64,000 bases of DNA from Paenibacillus_AB hodogayensis (GTDB lineage Bacteria; Bacillota; Bacilli; Paenibacillales; NBRC-103111): the NCBI RefSeq assembly GCF_039536325.1, contig NZ_BAAAYO010000001.1, positions 1-64,000 of the forward strand, given 5' to 3'. Below are positions 43,204-51,788 of this stretch, piece by piece. Both the position numbers and the translations under genes were made by a program. The notes under the pieces were generated by a model, which worked only from the letters and a program-made list of their open reading frames with translations, did no database searches and was not told the DNA's origin. The stretch's first letter is position 1, and each line of letters begins with the position of its first letter.

Positions 43204-44358
43204 TCACTCTTCAATCCCGCTCATTACCATGTTATGAAACAAATTGCGCGTGTACAGCTTATCCGTCACGATCGGAAAGTACGCCCACAGCACATCGTAA
43301 TCCGGTTCGATCAGCAGCCTGACGCCTCCTGCACCGCCGTGATCAAATGCGCGCTGCGAACGCAAAGAGCCGCTGTCGTCCTGCTTCATGCTGCGCACAT
43401 TCCAGCCATAGCCCCAAGACCCTTCCCGAAACGTGAGGTCGTTGGAGGTGGCGGGGACGCCGGGGATCTGGTTTTTGGTCATTTCGCGCACCGTAATCGG
43501 ACTTAAGATCCGCGTCTGACCGTAGCGGCCGCCGTTCATAAACATTTGCCCGAATATCGCCATATCCCGCACGGTCGAGTAAGCCCCGCCCGAAGGCGAC
43601 GGATAACGCAGCGCGTCCGGCGTCCCGAACCACCCGCCGCCAGCCAGGCTCTCCGAGCGTCTGACCGCTCTGTCGAACAGCGCGTCCGGCACAACATAAA
43701 ACGTATCGTTCATGCCGAGAGGCGCAAAAATCCGCTCCGTGGCAAACTGATGCAGCGAGTGGCCGCTGACGCGTTGGACAATCTCGCCCAGCAGCCGGTA
43801 ACCGTAATCCAGGTAGCGCATTTCCGTTCCCGGCGGCTTCCATAGCGGCGTTCCGCAGCCGAGAAGCAAATATTTATGGATATGCGGGTGCGCCGTCGGT
43901 TCCGGCTCCGGCACAGTGATGCCCGCCGCCTCCTGGCGGGTCGTATGATCGCGCACATCGTCCGGGCGCAGGCCCGACGTATGCGTCAGCAGATGGTGAA
44001 GGTTGACCGCTTCCTTCCCCTCCCCGACAAATTCCGGGATAAACCGGCTGACGGGATCGAACAGATCCAGCTTCCCATCCTCGACCAAAATCAGGATACA
44101 AGTCGCGGTAAGCGGCTTCGTCAAGGACGCTAGCGGAAACAACGAATCTTTTGCGAGCGACGGCGCCCCTTCCATCGGCGTCAGCGGACCGTAGGCCTTG
44201 TGGGACACGATCACCCCTTTTCGCGCTACCAGCATGGCGGCCGCGGGCGTCACTCCCGCTCCTACCCACTGCTGTACGCTGTTCTCCAGATAATGGATAC
44301 GATCCGCCCTCATCCCCGCTTGTTCCGGCGCTCCCTCGCGCAAAATCCAATTATTCAT
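43204..44358 (-). CDS. Beta-lactamase-fold serine hydrolase (last gene of ABC-2 operon)
   Basis: About 384 residues of the beta-lactamase/PBP4*-like class. The nucleophile motif is SLTK (Ser78, Lys81) and the third motif is HGG in FDHGGAGG (near residue 330). The usual Y-x-N is Y-L-D (MRYLDYGYRLLGEI). No signal peptide is visible, so it should act inside the cell, which is unusual for the family. It is a clear paralogue of the hydrolase at 47024-48190, and together they bracket an ABC-2 exporter. Possible activities are esterase, D-aminopeptidase or peptidase on the exported or precursor molecule. The start at 44358 is the first Met with a reasonable AGAGG-type site. Confidence 0.82.
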   Translation of the reverse strand: MNNWILREGAPEQAGMRADRIHYLENSVQQWVGAGVTPAAAMLVARKGVIVSHKAYGPLTPMEGAPSLAKDSLFPLASLTKPLTATCILILVEDGKLDLFDPVSRFIPEFVGEGKEAVNLHHLLTHTSGLRPDDVRDHTTRQEAAGITVPEPEPTAHPHIHKYLLLGCGTPLWKPPGTEMRYLDYGYRLLGEIVQRVSGHSLHQFATERIFAPLGMNDTFYVVPDALFDRAVRRSESLAGGGWFGTPDALRYPSPSGGAYSTVRDMAIFGQMFMNGGRYGQTRILSPITVREMTKNQIPGVPATSNDLTFREGSWGYGWNVRSMKQDDSGSLRSQRAFDHGGAGGVRLLIEPDYDVLWAYFPIVTDKLYTRNLFHNMVMSGIEE

Positions 44359-44414
44359 CAGACAACCGCCTCTCCCCCGTATTTCAGCCAATGGCTCCTG
44401 TCGTTTGCCCAGCG

Positions 44415-45407
44415 TTATGTCCCGCCGCCTCCAGCCTGCGCTACATATAACTCTTTGATAACATGCTCGATGGCCGGGTCCTCGAGCGACATGTCTTTAA
44501 TGCCGAACGATTCGCTCAACTGTTGAATGACTTGGCCTAGCTCAACAGTGGCCGTGTCGACTGCAAGCTCCGCCTCATAATCGGATAGCCGCTTGACAAG
44601 CCGCGTACCCGCTGGAAACGATTGCCCGAACGGACGCTTGGCGGTAAGACGCAACATTTTACTGCTGCCCGTCATCGTACGCAGCCGCTGAATCGCGTCG
44701 TCAAATACGATCGCGCCGTGGTTGATCACGATAACGCGCTGCGCCAACTGTTCGACGTCGTCCAGGTCATGGGTCGTCAAAATAAAGGTGACGCCCTGCT
44801 TGTTCATTTCTGCGATAAACCCACGAATCTTCTCCTTCGCAATCACGTCGAGCCCGATCGTCGGTTCATCGAGAAACACAATTTGCGGCCGGTGCAGCAT
44901 TGCCATCGCGAACTCGCACTTCATCCGCTCCCCGAGCGACAGCTGCCGCGTCGGCTTCCGCACAACGTCAGCCACATCGAGCAGCGCGATCATCCGGCCC
45001 AACGTTTCTTCGAATTCCGCATCCGGAATATCGTAAATCGCCTTATTCATATAGAACGCGTCGATCGGGGGGATGTCCCACAGCAGCTGAGACTTTTGCC
45101 CGAACACAACGCCGATATGCCTCACATAGTGCTTGCGCTGCCGCCACGGCGTATACCCCATCACGCTGACCGCCCCCGATGTCGGATGGAGCACGCCGGT
45201 CAATATTTTCAGCGTGGTCGATTTGCCCGCGCCGTTCGGACCGAGAAAACCGACGATTTCCCCCGCTTCGATTCCGAAGGAGATTCCAGTGACAGCCGGA
45301 ATTTGTTTCTGTTTGCGCACAAAGAGGCTGGCGACCGTTTCCTTGAACGTATGGCCGCGTTCGTACGTGACATACGTTTTGCGCAAATTCTCCACTTGAA
45401 TTAACAT
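44415..45407 (-). CDS. ABC-2 exporter ATP-binding protein
   Basis: About 330 residues. Walker A GFLGPNGAGKST (residues 53-64), signature LSLGERMKCEFAMAML and Walker B IVFLDEPTIGLD are all present. The C-terminal 80 residues (MLRLTAKRPFGQS...) form the extension seen in the ABC-2 drug/lipid exporter group. The ATG at 45407 follows AGGTGG; the longer frame overlaps the permease gene. It is five bases after the permease stop, so translation is likely coupled. It would energise the two membrane proteins encoded just upstream. Confidence 0.9.
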   Translation of the reverse strand: MLIQVENLRKTYVTYERGHTFKETVASLFVRKQKQIPAVTGISFGIEAGEIVGFLGPNGAGKSTTLKILTGVLHPTSGAVSVMGYTPWRQRKHYVRHIGVVFGQKSQLLWDIPPIDAFYMNKAIYDIPDAEFEETLGRMIALLDVADVVRKPTRQLSLGERMKCEFAMAMLHRPQIVFLDEPTIGLDVIAKEKIRGFIAEMNKQGVTFILTTHDLDDVEQLAQRVIVINHGAIVFDDAIQRLRTMTGSSKMLRLTAKRPFGQSFPAGTRLVKRLSDYEAELAVDTATVELGQVIQQLSESFGIKDMSLEDPAIEHVIKELYVAQAGGGGT

Positions 45408-45412
45408 CGCCT

Positions 45413-46198
45413 TCAACCACCTGCACTTGTATAGGATCTCAGCATCCGATGCCAGAACAGCCATCCTGCCGCGCAAAACAACAGGCAGACGACCGAGGAA
45501 AGGGCGACGCCGTCGAGCGGCCTCCCGAGCAAGGCTTCGGCCGGCATGCTGCCGATCATCAGCACCGGGATGACGAACGTCACGACCGGCAGAAACGATT
45601 TGGAAAAAATCGAACGCGGGTACATACCGAACGAAGTGACCGCATCAAAAATTTCAAACACCCGGCTGCTGCCGACCCACACGAACACAATGCCCGACAA
45701 AAACAAGGCAAACCCAAATAACACGACAAGCCCCATGCCGAACAGCCACACAAAGGCTTCCCAATGAAGACTGGCCGCACCCAATTGTGTGCAGGCAAAG
45801 ATAAGCAACACGATCCCGCCGAACAATCGGCCGATGTTATCGGTCTGAAAGCTGGTCACGACCGTCATATACAGGGCGGAACGCGGCTTCAGCAGCAAAA
45901 TATCGAAAGTGCCGTCACGGACGCGCCCGAGCGTATTGGACACGATGCCAAAAAAACACGGAAACGCAATCCCTTTGGCCAGCATGAACGTCGCCTGAAT
46001 GAGCAGCGCCTCGTACAGGCTCCAGCCGGGAAACGAGGCCCCCGATCGGTACAGGATCAACGTGACGAGCGGCACGATCAGATCGCCGATCACGATCATC
46101 AGGGCGCTGATAAAAAAATCTCCGCGATAAGTCATCCGCGCTGCAAAGGTCGTTTGGAGAATAGACAAATACGTGCGGATTTCACACCACACCCTCAT
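45413..46198 (-). CDS. ABC-2 exporter permease (DUF990/ABC2_membrane_6-type), second
   Basis: About 261 residues with six hydrophobic segments and RVRDGTFDILLLKPRS near residue 95, typical of the DUF990 group of ABC-2 permeases. Its ATG (46198) overlaps the stop of the preceding permease by 4 bp (ATGA). It forms a heterodimeric channel with that permease. Confidence 0.85.
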   Translation of the reverse strand: MRVWCEIRTYLSILQTTFAARMTYRGDFFISALMIVIGDLIVPLVTLILYRSGASFPGWSLYEALLIQATFMLAKGIAFPCFFGIVSNTLGRVRDGTFDILLLKPRSALYMTVVTSFQTDNIGRLFGGIVLLIFACTQLGAASLHWEAFVWLFGMGLVVLFGFALFLSGIVFVWVGSSRVFEIFDAVTSFGMYPRSIFSKSFLPVVTFVIPVLMIGSMPAEALLGRPLDGVALSSVVCLLFCAAGWLFWHRMLRSYTSAGG

Positions 46199-47010
46199 GC
46201 CCCCACCCCCGTAAACTTGCGGATGCCCAGACACCAAAGGAAGCTCGACACCAGCCACATGACCATAACGACCACGCCTTGCAGCATAACGATTTGCGGA
46301 ATGGACAGCGAACGGCCCGCCAGCTCATACGAGCCGATAAAGACGCGCGCCGGAACGTAAACGATATACTGGAACGGCAGAAAAAACATCAGCTTTTGCA
46401 GCGCTTCCGGGAAAAAGCCGAGCGGGATAAATACGCCGGCGCACACATCGCGCACGATCATAAACATGCGCCGAATGCCGTCCGTGTTGGTCAGCCAGAA
46501 GGCTGTCATCCCGATGCAATAATTGATCAAGAACAGGAGCAGAAAGCTGAAGACGACGGAAAGAGCGGCCCATAACGGATATGCCGGCGCCAGATCGATC
46601 CGGAACACGAATATAAAAAGGATCAGGACAGGTGTCAGCTCCAGCCACAGCCCCAGCGTGCGGTGCCCTATTTTTTGCGACAAGGCAAAATAGCGGTGAG
46701 AAACCGGTCGCAGCAAAAACGTCAGCAGCTTTCCGGTTCGAATCAGCATTTGCAAATTCCAGTCGGCGAAATCGAAAATGAAGTAATTGATGACTGCCAC
46801 AATCGCGTAATATGCGATCAACTGCTCGAGCGTAAATCCGTTTACCATTTCCCGAACGGAAAATACCGCTTGCCAAATAAACAACTGCACCAAAAACAGC
46901 ACCGGGCCGACAAACAAGGACACTACCATATGCGAACGATAAGCCGCCCATTCCTTATAGGTGACATAGGCTATGGCGTGCAGCGTCCTCCAGGCGGATC
47001 GTAGTATCAT
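46195..47010 (-). CDS. ABC-2 exporter permease (DUF990/ABC2_membrane_6-type), first
   Basis: About 271 residues with six hydrophobic segments. LIRTGKLLTFLLRPVSHRYF near residue 95 is the family loop. The start at 47010 follows GAGGGG, 13 bp after the upstream serine hydrolase stop. It pairs with the permease at 45413 and the ATPase at 44415. The export substrate is unknown; the flanking hydrolases suggest an ester, amide or peptide. Confidence 0.85.
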   Translation of the reverse strand: MILRSAWRTLHAIAYVTYKEWAAYRSHMVVSLFVGPVLFLVQLFIWQAVFSVREMVNGFTLEQLIAYYAIVAVINYFIFDFADWNLQMLIRTGKLLTFLLRPVSHRYFALSQKIGHRTLGLWLELTPVLILFIFVFRIDLAPAYPLWAALSVVFSFLLLFLINYCIGMTAFWLTNTDGIRRMFMIVRDVCAGVFIPLGFFPEALQKLMFFLPFQYIVYVPARVFIGSYELAGRSLSIPQIVMLQGVVVMVMWLVSSFLWCLGIRKFTGVGA

Positions 47011-47023
47011 GCTCGCAGTCCCC

Positions 47024-48190
47024 TCAGTCTTCATCCTCAATTGCCGCAATCCCGGCGTTGTGGAACAAATTCATCGTGGGGCACCAGACGCCGTAGCCGT
47101 CATTCCGACGGTTGTCGATGGAGAAATAAATATGTACCGTTTCGTAATGCGGATCGATCGTAATGTTGACTCCGCCCGCGCCGCCGCAGACGAGCGCCTT
47201 GGCCGAAAACAAGTCGCCGCTGTCCTTTTTGTTGCCGTTTACCGGCCAGCAGTAGCCGTAGGAAGCATGGACAAAAAACTGCGCGCCATACGTAGCGGAT
47301 ACATGAGGAACCTGATCGCGGGTCATTTCGCCGACTGCGGCGGCGCTCAAAATGCGGTGTTCGCCATAAGTGCCGCGGTTCAGAAACATTTGGCCGAACT
47401 TGGCCATATCGAGCGCGGTTGAATAAGCGCCTCCGGCAGCGGAGGGTCTGGACAGCGCCTCAGGGGAGTGGTACCAGCCGCCTCCAGGGACATCGGAAGA
47501 TCGGCGAATGACGCGGCCATACTCCGTTTCCGGCACGGTAAAATACGTATCGTGCATGCCGATCGGTTCGAAAATATGCTTACGACAAAACTGCTCCAGC
47601 GATTGCCCGCTCACACGGCGGACAATTTCACCCAGCAGCTCCACCCCGTAGCCGCAATACGACATCTCGGTGCCGGGCGGCTTCCAGAGCGGCGCGTCGT
47701 AGCCGAGATACAATCGTCTGTGCAGCTCCGGGTCCTGGTTGGGTTCAGGCGGCGGCACCTGTACCGTCCCTTCCATTTTGCGGATATGTTCGCTGACATC
47801 GCTGTTCCGCAAGCCCGACGTATGGGTCATCAGCTGGTGCACAAGCACCCTTTCCTTTCCCTCGCCCACGAATTCAGGAATGTAATAGGACACCGGGAAG
47901 CTCACGCACAATAAGCCGCGATCGGCCAAAATCATTGCCGCCGTCGCTGTAATCGGTTTCGTAATCGAAGCCAACGGAAACAACGTATTCTTCGACACCG
48001 TGGGAGCGTCCGGTCCCGGCCCCGCCCTTCCTAACGCCTGATAACTGACGATACAGCCCCGTCGCACCAATACCGTGACGAATGCCTGAGATACACCGTC
48101 GCTTGCCCAACCTTCGACAAGCCGCTCCAAGTGCTGAACGCGGCTTGCCGACATATCAACCTCTTCCGGCGTTCCTTCGCGTAATATCAC
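47024..48190 (-). CDS. Beta-lactamase-fold serine hydrolase (first gene of ABC-2 operon)
   Basis: 388 residues, paralogous throughout to the hydrolase at 43204. The SxxK motif is SITK (Ser75, Lys78). The second motif is Y-C-G (MSYCGYGVELLGEI) rather than Y-x-N, and the third reads CGG (LVCGGAGG) rather than HGG. Tyr is kept, but two other conserved positions differ, so the activity may have drifted. No signal peptide is visible. The start is GTG at 48190 behind AGGGGGA. It heads a five-gene minus-strand unit ending at the terminator 43009-43059. Confidence 0.82.
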   Translation of the reverse strand: MILREGTPEEVDMSASRVQHLERLVEGWASDGVSQAFVTVLVRRGCIVSYQALGRAGPGPDAPTVSKNTLFPLASITKPITATAAMILADRGLLCVSFPVSYYIPEFVGEGKERVLVHQLMTHTSGLRNSDVSEHIRKMEGTVQVPPPEPNQDPELHRRLYLGYDAPLWKPPGTEMSYCGYGVELLGEIVRRVSGQSLEQFCRKHIFEPIGMHDTYFTVPETEYGRVIRRSSDVPGGGWYHSPEALSRPSAAGGAYSTALDMAKFGQMFLNRGTYGEHRILSAAAVGEMTRDQVPHVSATYGAQFFVHASYGYCWPVNGNKKDSGDLFSAKALVCGGAGGVNITIDPHYETVHIYFSIDNRRNDGYGVWCPTMNLFHNAGIAAIEDED

Positions 48191-48536
48191 GGAAATCCCC
48201 CTATACCTTTCAAGATCAAATGTATGACCAGCCCTAGATTAGAAAATCTATCCGAGTCGCAGGGACATTGTACCATTCCTTGATTTGGGTAATAAAGGAT
48301 TATTTTGTTATACAAAAACAAGCCCCAAAACCACAAAGAAACGGTCACAAAAATACCGATCCTGCCTCATCGCGCGGGCTGCTTGTCGTAAGTCTCCCGT
48401 CGTGAGCGAGAAACTCGGCATTCTCCGTTCGATCCAAACCGAACTTCCTTCGGGTATTCCGGTTCGAGTCGTGTTTGTTCATCATCGCTCGTTCCTGGTT
48501 TTCGTCAATCAATTCAATTATCAACATTCATAGCCA
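48191..48536. other. Intergenic gap upstream of the serine hydrolase / ABC-2 operon
   Basis: The operon promoter should lie here, but I find no convincing hexamer pair. No gene is visible. The right side merges into the terminator cassette of the next operon. Confidence 0.4.
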
Positions 48537-48587
48537 AAAACAATAGAGTCTCTCCCCCACTTCGCTAGTGGAGAAAGAGACTCTTTG
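48537..48587 (-). terminator. Terminator of the binding-protein / GH18-signature operon
   Basis: On minus, the stem AGAGTCTC.../...GAGACTCT with CCAC/GTGG is followed by TATTGTTTTT. It is nearly identical to the one at 43009-43059. The similarity continues into a segment containing CCTCGGGACAGCCT (48610 region, and 43090 region in the other copy). Confidence 0.85.
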
Positions 48588-48656
48588 TCTGCATGCGGGG
48601 AACACGCGTCCCTCGGGACAGCCTACTTGGAGGCTGCCCACCCTCAAAGCCGACCT

Positions 48657-51600
48657 TTACGGCGCCGGGTCGGAGTTAACGGTTAGCGAAACCGTCGGAT
48701 TGTTGGCGCCGTTGGACGGATTGACGATCAAGTACGGCTCGAAGCCGGCGTACGTCCTGCCCCGGATGGTCACTAGCGTATTTTTCGTATTCGGATCCAT
48801 GATCCGAAACGTTGCCGTCCTGTCTCCGCCGAAGCGCGACTGGATGAAGCCCGTCACGTCAACCGAATACCAGCCGGCGCTGCTCACCGTCACGGTTCCG
48901 AGCGGCACGTAGCCCGCTTTAGGCCGGTTGTTCCAGTTTACGGTCGATTCGCTCCAAGCGGCCTGTGCGTAGCCGTCGACGGAGAGCGCCACGGATTTGG
49001 CCGTATTCGCATCGACATAAAAATTCAGCTTCGCTTCGCTCACTGACGGGTCCGCCGACCCGGAGAAATCCGCCTTCATGTAGATGATCCGGTCGCCACC
49101 TACGGCTGCGGACGGAACATCGATCACCTCCAGTATCGGGAGGCTGCCGATGGCCTCCTGCGGCCGATTCTCGTGGACGTAAGCGGTGTCCGTCATCGGG
49201 AATACGTTAGTTACCGCGCCGGGGCGAACGACCGTAACGGTGTAGGACGCAATCGCCCCGTTGCGCTCCTGCACTTCAACCTCAATCGAGTTGCGTCCGA
49301 CGGCAAGGGAGATTTCGCTTGACGCCACTCCGCTCGGGACCGGGTGGCCATTCACCCGGATCGTCGCATCAGCCGCGGCCGCAGTCGGGGTGACGAATAT
49401 TGCGGACGTTTCGTTACCCACGTTTACCGTATAGGACAACCGAAGCGGAGCAAAGCCGGGGCTCAGCGTCCCTTCGCTCACGGCAAGCGCGGCCAGACCG
49501 GCTCCCGCTTGCGGATACAAGGCCCCCTCCGAAGGCTTGTCGTACGCTTTCGCCCAATAATAGCCCGGGACGTCGATCGTGCGCACCATAAACCCGATCT
49601 GCCGATCGGCCGGCACCGCTTCCGAGCTTGCCGTCATCGTTCCGTCCGGTGCTGTCGCCGCCGTTACATAGCTGCCGCCCGAATAAGTGAAGCGGCCACC
49701 CACGCTGCCGGCGACCGGTAGGCCGGTAGCATAATCCGCCACTCGCAGCGTAACGACGGCGGCGCTGCCGTTATACGTTACCCTCATGCCGTCTACGATA
49801 AGCGGCTTTAGCGAGGACGCTGCCGTCTTGGCCGAACCTTCCGCCGAAGCCGGTCCGACATTGCCTCTGACGTCCACGGCCGCGACTTTGTAATAATACG
49901 TCGTGTCCGGCAGCAGGCCGGCGTCCTGGAACGTCAGGCTTCGCGACGTCCCTGCCAGATTAGCGGGACCGGGCGTAAAGCCGCTGGTCGTGCTTCGAAA
50001 AATCCGGTATTGGTCCACTTCCGTGTTGTCGTACGCCCTGCCGTAGCTCACTGTAATTTGCTTGTAGTTAACTGCGGTCGCAGTCGGGCTCGCGCTTACG
50101 GCGGTAGGCGGCTCCGTATCCGGAGGAGGACTCCAATACGTTTCTCCCGGTCCCCAGTAGGAAGGAAGCGCCCGCAGCGAATCGTACTGGTGAACCGCGA
50201 CTCCCCCGAAGCCCGGCTCGCCGCCGAAAGCCGCATACACTTTGTTCAGTTCCTTTTCCATGGCCGTACGCCCTTTTTGCCGGAAGGTGACGGTGTACGG
50301 ATCAGAGGTGTTCGCCACATCGATCGTCTCTACGCCGACGACGACGGAATTCGGTTTGCCGATAGCCGCCGCGTACGCGATCTCGCCTTGAACGCTGGCA
50401 ATCAGGCCGTTGGAGCCGTCCGCCGAATCCCTGTAGTCCATAATCGAGATATAGTCGGCGATGTCCTGAACATGCTCGGATAACCATTTCACGGAGCCGT
50501 TCCAGTCGATGGCGCTTGCGGTCGGCGAGCTGTCGTACCATCTCGGTATCGCCGGTCCGATGGCGAGGCCGACTCCCGAGACGTTTCTTCTTTCGATTAT
50601 TTTGCGTAAACCGTCCAAATACTGCTTTTGCAAAAAGCGATCCGGGCTTTTGAAGTCCGGGGAAATGTAGGGCTCGATATCGACGTTGACGCCGTCGAAC
50701 CGGGCTGCGGCCGGCGAGGCCAGATTGTAGTTGATCACTTTCTCTACCTGCCGCGTCGCTTTGTCATGGTATTTGGCATACGCCCCGAAGAAAGGAGGGG
50801 ACGTTCCTCCGGCAACCAAAGCGTGGACCTGATATCCGCGATCATGGGCCCATGCGATGAAGTTCCGCATTTTGTCCGGCTGGTCTTCCAGGATATCGAC
50901 ACCGCTGAAGCCCCCCGACGCCACATACAAGGTAGTAATCGGATTGGAGCCAAAGGTGGCGGTGTCTTTGGCAAACGCGTCCAAAACGTCTCTCGAACCG
51001 GGGTTCAAAAACAGATTGTACGCCGCAGGCTCCCATATCCACATCGCCCGGTCCTGGTTTCGGAGCGAAACCGGCTCGTGCGTGCCGGCTCCCGTTCTGG
51101 CATACGTCGTCATGCTGAAGCCGGTTTTTCCCGTCGTATCGGTCGCTTTCGCTTCGATGGCGGTCGTCTTGTCGCCAAGTCCGCCGGTGTCCCACGGCAG
51201 CTCGTAGTAGGAACCATTCTGCACAGCCGTCTGCCACGGTCCTCCTCCGATCCGCACCAGAACTTCGGCGAGCGGATGGCTTCCGTATACTTCCACCTGG
51301 TTGGTAACCGTACCGCTCACGACTGTCCCGTCAACCGGACTTGCAATGACGACCTTCGGGGGCAGTACCGGATTTGGTTGAACCCGGGCCGTAACGGAAG
51401 CCGACCAGACGCTTGATCGGTCCGCGACATCCGCCCCTTTTGCCCACAGCTCGATCTCGTCGCCATATTCGGCGGCATTCAGGTCATAGTACCACGTGCC
51501 CGTATGGCCGCCGTTCGGAGCGACGGTCACCACGTCCGCCTGCCTCGCTGCATTGATGATCAGTTTGATGTCCGTGACGCCGGCAAACGTTCCGGATATC

Positions 51601-51764
51601 CGGACAGTATCGGCGGGTACGCTGCCGCCGTCGGCAGGGGAGTCGATCGTAAGGGCGGATGCGGCATGAACCGGTGCCGGCGCGAACCATAGGCCCGACA
51701 CAGCAAGCAGCGCGAACAACAATCCATGCACGGTGCGGGCAAATAAGCTCCGAGCTTTTCGCAT
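48657..51764 (-). CDS. Secreted multidomain protein with a GH18-type TIM-barrel signature
   Basis: 1,035 residues. A signal peptide (residues 1-34, ending VHAA) precedes two Ig-like modules (35-215). A barrel-like domain (about 230-545) contains FDGVNVDIE near residue 358, which fits the GH18 active-site pattern [LIVMFY]-[DN]-G-x-[DN]-x-[DN]-x-E. Next come an FN3 domain (550-650), a linker domain, a cadherin-like beta-sandwich (near 770-860; TVNVGNETSAIFVTPTA) and a C-terminal DNRLRE/CBM96-type module (870-1020). AAAGGAGAG lies seven bases before the ATG. It follows a solute-binding lipoprotein gene by 24 bp, so a role in outer polysaccharide breakdown and uptake is likely. GH18 specificity (chitinase, endoglucosaminidase or inactive) is not set. 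Confidence 0.78.
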   Translation of the reverse strand: MRKARSLFARTVHGLLFALLAVSGLWFAPAPVHAASALTIDSPADGGSVPADTVRISGTFAGVTDIKLIINAARQADVVTVAPNGGHTGTWYYDLNAAEYGDEIELWAKGADVADRSSVWSASVTARVQPNPVLPPKVVIASPVDGTVVSGTVTNQVEVYGSHPLAEVLVRIGGGPWQTAVQNGSYYELPWDTGGLGDKTTAIEAKATDTTGKTGFSMTTYARTGAGTHEPVSLRNQDRAMWIWEPAAYNLFLNPGSRDVLDAFAKDTATFGSNPITTLYVASGGFSGVDILEDQPDKMRNFIAWAHDRGYQVHALVAGGTSPPFFGAYAKYHDKATRQVEKVINYNLASPAAARFDGVNVDIEPYISPDFKSPDRFLQKQYLDGLRKIIERRNVSGVGLAIGPAIPRWYDSSPTASAIDWNGSVKWLSEHVQDIADYISIMDYRDSADGSNGLIASVQGEIAYAAAIGKPNSVVVGVETIDVANTSDPYTVTFRQKGRTAMEKELNKVYAAFGGEPGFGGVAVHQYDSLRALPSYWGPGETYWSPPPDTEPPTAVSASPTATAVNYKQITVSYGRAYDNTEVDQYRIFRSTTSGFTPGPANLAGTSRSLTFQDAGLLPDTTYYYKVAAVDVRGNVGPASAEGSAKTAASSLKPLIVDGMRVTYNGSAAVVTLRVADYATGLPVAGSVGGRFTYSGGSYVTAATAPDGTMTASSEAVPADRQIGFMVRTIDVPGYYWAKAYDKPSEGALYPQAGAGLAALAVSEGTLSPGFAPLRLSYTVNVGNETSAIFVTPTAAAADATIRVNGHPVPSGVASSEISLAVGRNSIEVEVQERNGAIASYTVTVVRPGAVTNVFPMTDTAYVHENRPQEAIGSLPILEVIDVPSAAVGGDRIIYMKADFSGSADPSVSEAKLNFYVDANTAKSVALSVDGYAQAAWSESTVNWNNRPKAGYVPLGTVTVSSAGWYSVDVTGFIQSRFGGDRTATFRIMDPNTKNTLVTIRGRTYAGFEPYLIVNPSNGANNPTVSLTVNSDPAP

Positions 51765-51788
51765 GAGCGATCTCTCCTTTCCCTGCCT

